A stretch of DNA of 64,000 nt, from contig NZ_WBUE01000007.1 in the NCBI RefSeq assembly GCF_009026145.1, positions 62,001-126,000 on the forward strand, read 5' to 3'. This stretch comes from Hyphomicrobium sp. (GTDB lineage: Bacteria; Pseudomonadota; Alphaproteobacteria; Rhizobiales; Hyphomicrobiaceae). The notes beneath the pieces are model-generated. The model did not search any database, had not been told where the DNA came from, and worked only from the letters and a program-made list of their open reading frames with translations. Made by a program: the position numbers and the translations under genes. Below, piece by piece: positions 61,977 to 64,000 of the stretch (the first letter of the stretch is position 1; every line of letters starts with the position of its first letter).

Positions 61977-62423
61977 ATGTCCGTCAATATGCGTGCTTCT
62001 GGTCCCCTGGCGATCGTCGCGCTGGCCGCAGCACTCCCTGCCTTTGCCGTCGAGTTCAAGAGCGCGCTCGATGACTCGCCGCTCGACCTCGGCTCGATCG
62101 CCGGCGAGCAGCTCACCGATGCGGTAAAGTCATTCCATGCAACCGGCACCAATCCCTATATCGGCAACGCCGAGGCGGTCGCCGAGGGCAAGAAGCTGTA
62201 CGATGCCAATTGCCAAGTTTGCCACAAGCCGGACGGATCGGGCGGCATGGGGCCGAGCCTCATCGACGACACCGTCGTCAACGCGCGCGCCAACACGGAC
62301 GTCGGCAAATTCGAGATCATCCACTCCGGAGCGGCTGGTGCCATGCGTCCGTTCTCCAAGCGCGGCATCACGCAGGATCAGATCCTGAAGCTGATCGCCT
62401 ACATCGGCACGCTCAAGAAGTAG
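61977..62423 (+). CDS. exported cytochrome c, MxaG (cytochrome cL)-like
   Basis: A 148-residue periplasmic class I cytochrome. The signal peptide (SGPLAIVALAAALPAFA) is cleaved near AVEF. The haem site is YDANCQVCHKPDGSGGMGPSL, and the distal Met is in GAMRPFSKRG. The order V-x-x-F-x-x-T-G-x-N-x-Y, then CxxCH, TDVGKF and GA-x-G-M resembles MxaG, the cytochrome cL that takes electrons from methanol dehydrogenase. Following a PQQ enzyme it is the likely electron acceptor, passing electrons to the A2 oxidase encoded at 47-51 kb. ATG 61977 follows AGGA. Confidence 0.85.
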   Translation: MSVNMRASGPLAIVALAAALPAFAVEFKSALDDSPLDLGSIAGEQLTDAVKSFHATGTNPYIGNAEAVAEGKKLYDANCQVCHKPDGSGGMGPSLIDDTVVNARANTDVGKFEIIHSGAAGAMRPFSKRGITQDQILKLIAYIGTLKK

Positions 62424-62451
62424 AGGCCGTCCTTCGCGGAGTGGCGCAGCG

Positions 62452-63873
62452 ATGCATCCCCTCGTCGTCCTCAACATCGTCGGCCTCACGCCCGAGCTGG
62501 TCGGGGTCCACACGCCGAACCTGGCGCGGTTGGCGCAGCGCGGCGGTCTGCGGCCGCTGCGCACGGTGACGCCGGCGGTGACCTGCTCGGTGCAGGCGAC
62601 TTTTCTTACCGGGCTCCCCCCGGGCGGGCACGGGGCCGTCGGCAACGGCTGGCTATTCCGCGACCTCTATGAAATCTGGCTGTGGCGGCAGTCGAACCGG
62701 CTGCTCAGCGGCGAGCGCGTTTGGGATGCCGGCAAGCGACGCAATCCTCGCTTCACCTGCGCCAACATGTTCTGGTGGTACAACATGGCGTCGAGCGCCG
62801 ACTACGCGGTGACGCCGCGCCCCATTTACAAGGCCGACGGGCGCAAGATTCCCGATTGCTATGCACAGCCTTCCGGGCTGCGCGACGAGCTGACCGCCAA
62901 GCTGGGGCCGTTCCCGTTGTTCTCGTTCTGGGGTCCGGCGACGTCCATCGCCTCGACCCGCTGGATCGCCGACGCAGCTCTACACGTCATCGAGACGCGC
63001 AATCCGACTCTTACTCTTGTCTACCTGCCGCACCTCGATTACGGGCTGCAGCGGTTGGGTCCCGACAACCTAGAGATCGCCAAGGACCTGCATGAGGTGG
63101 ACGGGGTAGCGGGGACGCTGATCGACGCGGCCGAGGCCTGCGGCCGCAAGGTGCTCATCGTTTCCGAGTACGGCATCGTTCCGGTGCGCAAGCCCGTGCA
63201 CATCAACCGTGCGCTGCGCCAGGCCGGTCTGCTGACCGTGCGAGACGAGCTGGGCGACGAGCTGCTCGACCCGCCCCAGTCGCGCGCCTTCGCCGTCGCC
63301 GACCATCAAGTCGCCCACGTCTATGTCGCCGATGGCGGCGACATCGCCCGTGTGCGCGCGCTGCTGGAACGCATCGATGGCATCGCCGAGGTCTGGGGCA
63401 CGGAGGAAATGCGTGTCCATGGCCTCGAGCACGAGCGCTGCGGCGAGCTCGTCGCCATCGCACGCCCAGACGCCTGGTTCACCTATTACTATTGGCTCGA
63501 TGACGCCGGCGCGCCCGATTTCGCTCGCACGGTGGAGATCCACCGCAAACCTGGTTATGACCCGGTCGAGCTGTTTCTCGATCCGGCGATAAGGTTCCCC
63601 AAGCTCGCCATCGGGTGGCGGCTGTTGAAACGCACCCTTGGCATGCGCACCCTGATGGATGTCATTCCGCTCGATGCTTCGCTGGTACGCGGCTCGCACG
63701 GGCGCGCCGACACCCCGCCCGCGCGCGGGCCTCTGGTCCTATCCTCCGACGCGGAGCTGCTTCCTGAGGGCACTATTAATGCAACCGACATCAAGCAGCT
63801 GATGCTCGATCACGTATTTGGCAGACTGGCAAAGGCACGCAACGGCGCGTCGCTCGAAACCGGCTATCCATGA
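62452..63873 (+). CDS. eboF: EboF, alkaline phosphatase/nucleotide pyrophosphatase family protein
   Basis: A 473-residue member of the alkaline phosphatase superfamily. LVVLNIVGLTPELVG carries the first metal region, RTVTPAVTCSVQATFLTGLP the likely Thr nucleophile, TLVYLPHLDYGLQRLGPDN the Asp/His metal ligands, and VIVSEYGIVPV another. There is no signal peptide, so it is cytosolic, or exported by a route I cannot see. EboF is the last known ebo component, often the gene just after the core set. It could remove a phosphate from the EboD/EboC product. Here it is separated from the others by the dehydrogenase pair and lies 28 bp after cytochrome c. Confidence 0.82.
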   Translation: MHPLVVLNIVGLTPELVGVHTPNLARLAQRGGLRPLRTVTPAVTCSVQATFLTGLPPGGHGAVGNGWLFRDLYEIWLWRQSNRLLSGERVWDAGKRRNPRFTCANMFWWYNMASSADYAVTPRPIYKADGRKIPDCYAQPSGLRDELTAKLGPFPLFSFWGPATSIASTRWIADAALHVIETRNPTLTLVYLPHLDYGLQRLGPDNLEIAKDLHEVDGVAGTLIDAAEACGRKVLIVSEYGIVPVRKPVHINRALRQAGLLTVRDELGDELLDPPQSRAFAVADHQVAHVYVADGGDIARVRALLERIDGIAEVWGTEEMRVHGLEHERCGELVAIARPDAWFTYYYWLDDAGAPDFARTVEIHRKPGYDPVELFLDPAIRFPKLAIGWRLLKRTLGMRTLMDVIPLDASLVRGSHGRADTPPARGPLVLSSDAELLPEGTINATDIKQLMLDHVFGRLAKARNGASLETGYP

Positions 63874-64000
63874 ACGATGCGCGCGAGACGGTGATCCTTG
63901 TCGATGCTGCCGATCAGCCGGTCGGCACGGCGCCGAAGCTCGCGGCGCATCAGCGCGGCGATCTGCACCGGGCCTTCTCGGTGCTCATCCATGATGGGGC
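63870..64000 (+). CDS. idi: isopentenyl-diphosphate isomerase, 5' part (partial)
   Basis: The first 43 residues, read to the window edge. ETVILVDAADQPVGTAPKL and HQRGDLHRAFSVLIHD match the start of type I IPP isomerase (Nudix), which includes VxLLDExxxPxGxxxK and H-x-x-x-x-L-H-x-A-F-S. Its ATG overlaps the eboF stop (ATGA), so it is co-transcribed and translationally coupled to eboF. The enzyme would raise DMAPP and IPP for EboC. The catalytic Cys and Nudix box lie outside the window. Confidence 0.85.
   Translation, partial: MNDARETVILVDAADQPVGTAPKLAAHQRGDLHRAFSVLIHDG

Overview
This GC-rich, densely coded window most likely comes from an alphaproteobacterium, probably of the order Hyphomicrobiales. 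The pointers are a glnII-type glutamine synthetase divergent from a DUF2735/GstI-like small gene, a hom-glpX-recJ run, bpt, a class I PHA synthase, pqq genes and an A2-type cytochrome oxidase. The assignment is inference from gene content; there is no rRNA to confirm it.

Layout. 1-9 kb: a 5' gene fragment, a Tat-exported sulfatase, an HTH regulator with a periplasmic partner, bpt, rimK, an acyl-activating ligase and small proteins. 9-19.3 kb: metY, an MFS permease, a PadR regulator with a cytochrome c/DoxX/amino-acid permease set that shares operator-like repeats, a stand-alone lpxD, glsA, and the gstI-like/glnII pair. 19.3-29.8 kb: serine hydrolase, phaC, a lipoprotein, then aminotransferase-hom-glpX-membrane protein-recJ, a 54-aa membrane protein and tRNA-Glu.

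29.9-41.4 kb is the least familiar block. It holds a 1800-residue exported protein: a propeller-like N-terminus, five DUF11-like domains, two peptidoglycan-binding-like modules set inside DUF11 units, and nine cysteine-rich C-terminal repeats of two kinds in the order A-B-A-B-B-A-B-B-B. Divergent from it are a membrane-anchored protein, two tandem paralogous ClpB-D2-like AAA+ ATPases (only the first with membrane helices) and an 808-residue Sel1/TPR protein. This is the best candidate for an undescribed system: a surface or periplasmic giant served by a paired AAA+ machine.

41.4-54.9 kb: pqqABC-E without pqqD, an FNR-type regulator, a seven-gene oxidase operon (CoxIII, Sco, CoxII, A2-type CoxI, a small TM protein, DUF420, an extra haem-copper subunit I-like protein) and a divergent UbiM-like hydroxylase-P450-CDGSH set. 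FNR-box palindromes lie before pqqA, coxC and the hydroxylase, so PQQ supply, the oxidase and the hydroxylase/P450 genes look like one oxygen-responsive regulon.

54.9-64 kb: a complete ebo set. eboD-E-C-A-B run on the minus strand. Divergent from them are a PQQ-type sugar dehydrogenase, a cytochrome cL-like protein, eboF and the start of idi (isopentenyl diphosphate isomerase). The layout suggests an isoprenoid-linked metabolite pathway ending in periplasmic PQQ/cytochrome c oxidation. All calls rest on reading motifs and context; no database search was run.
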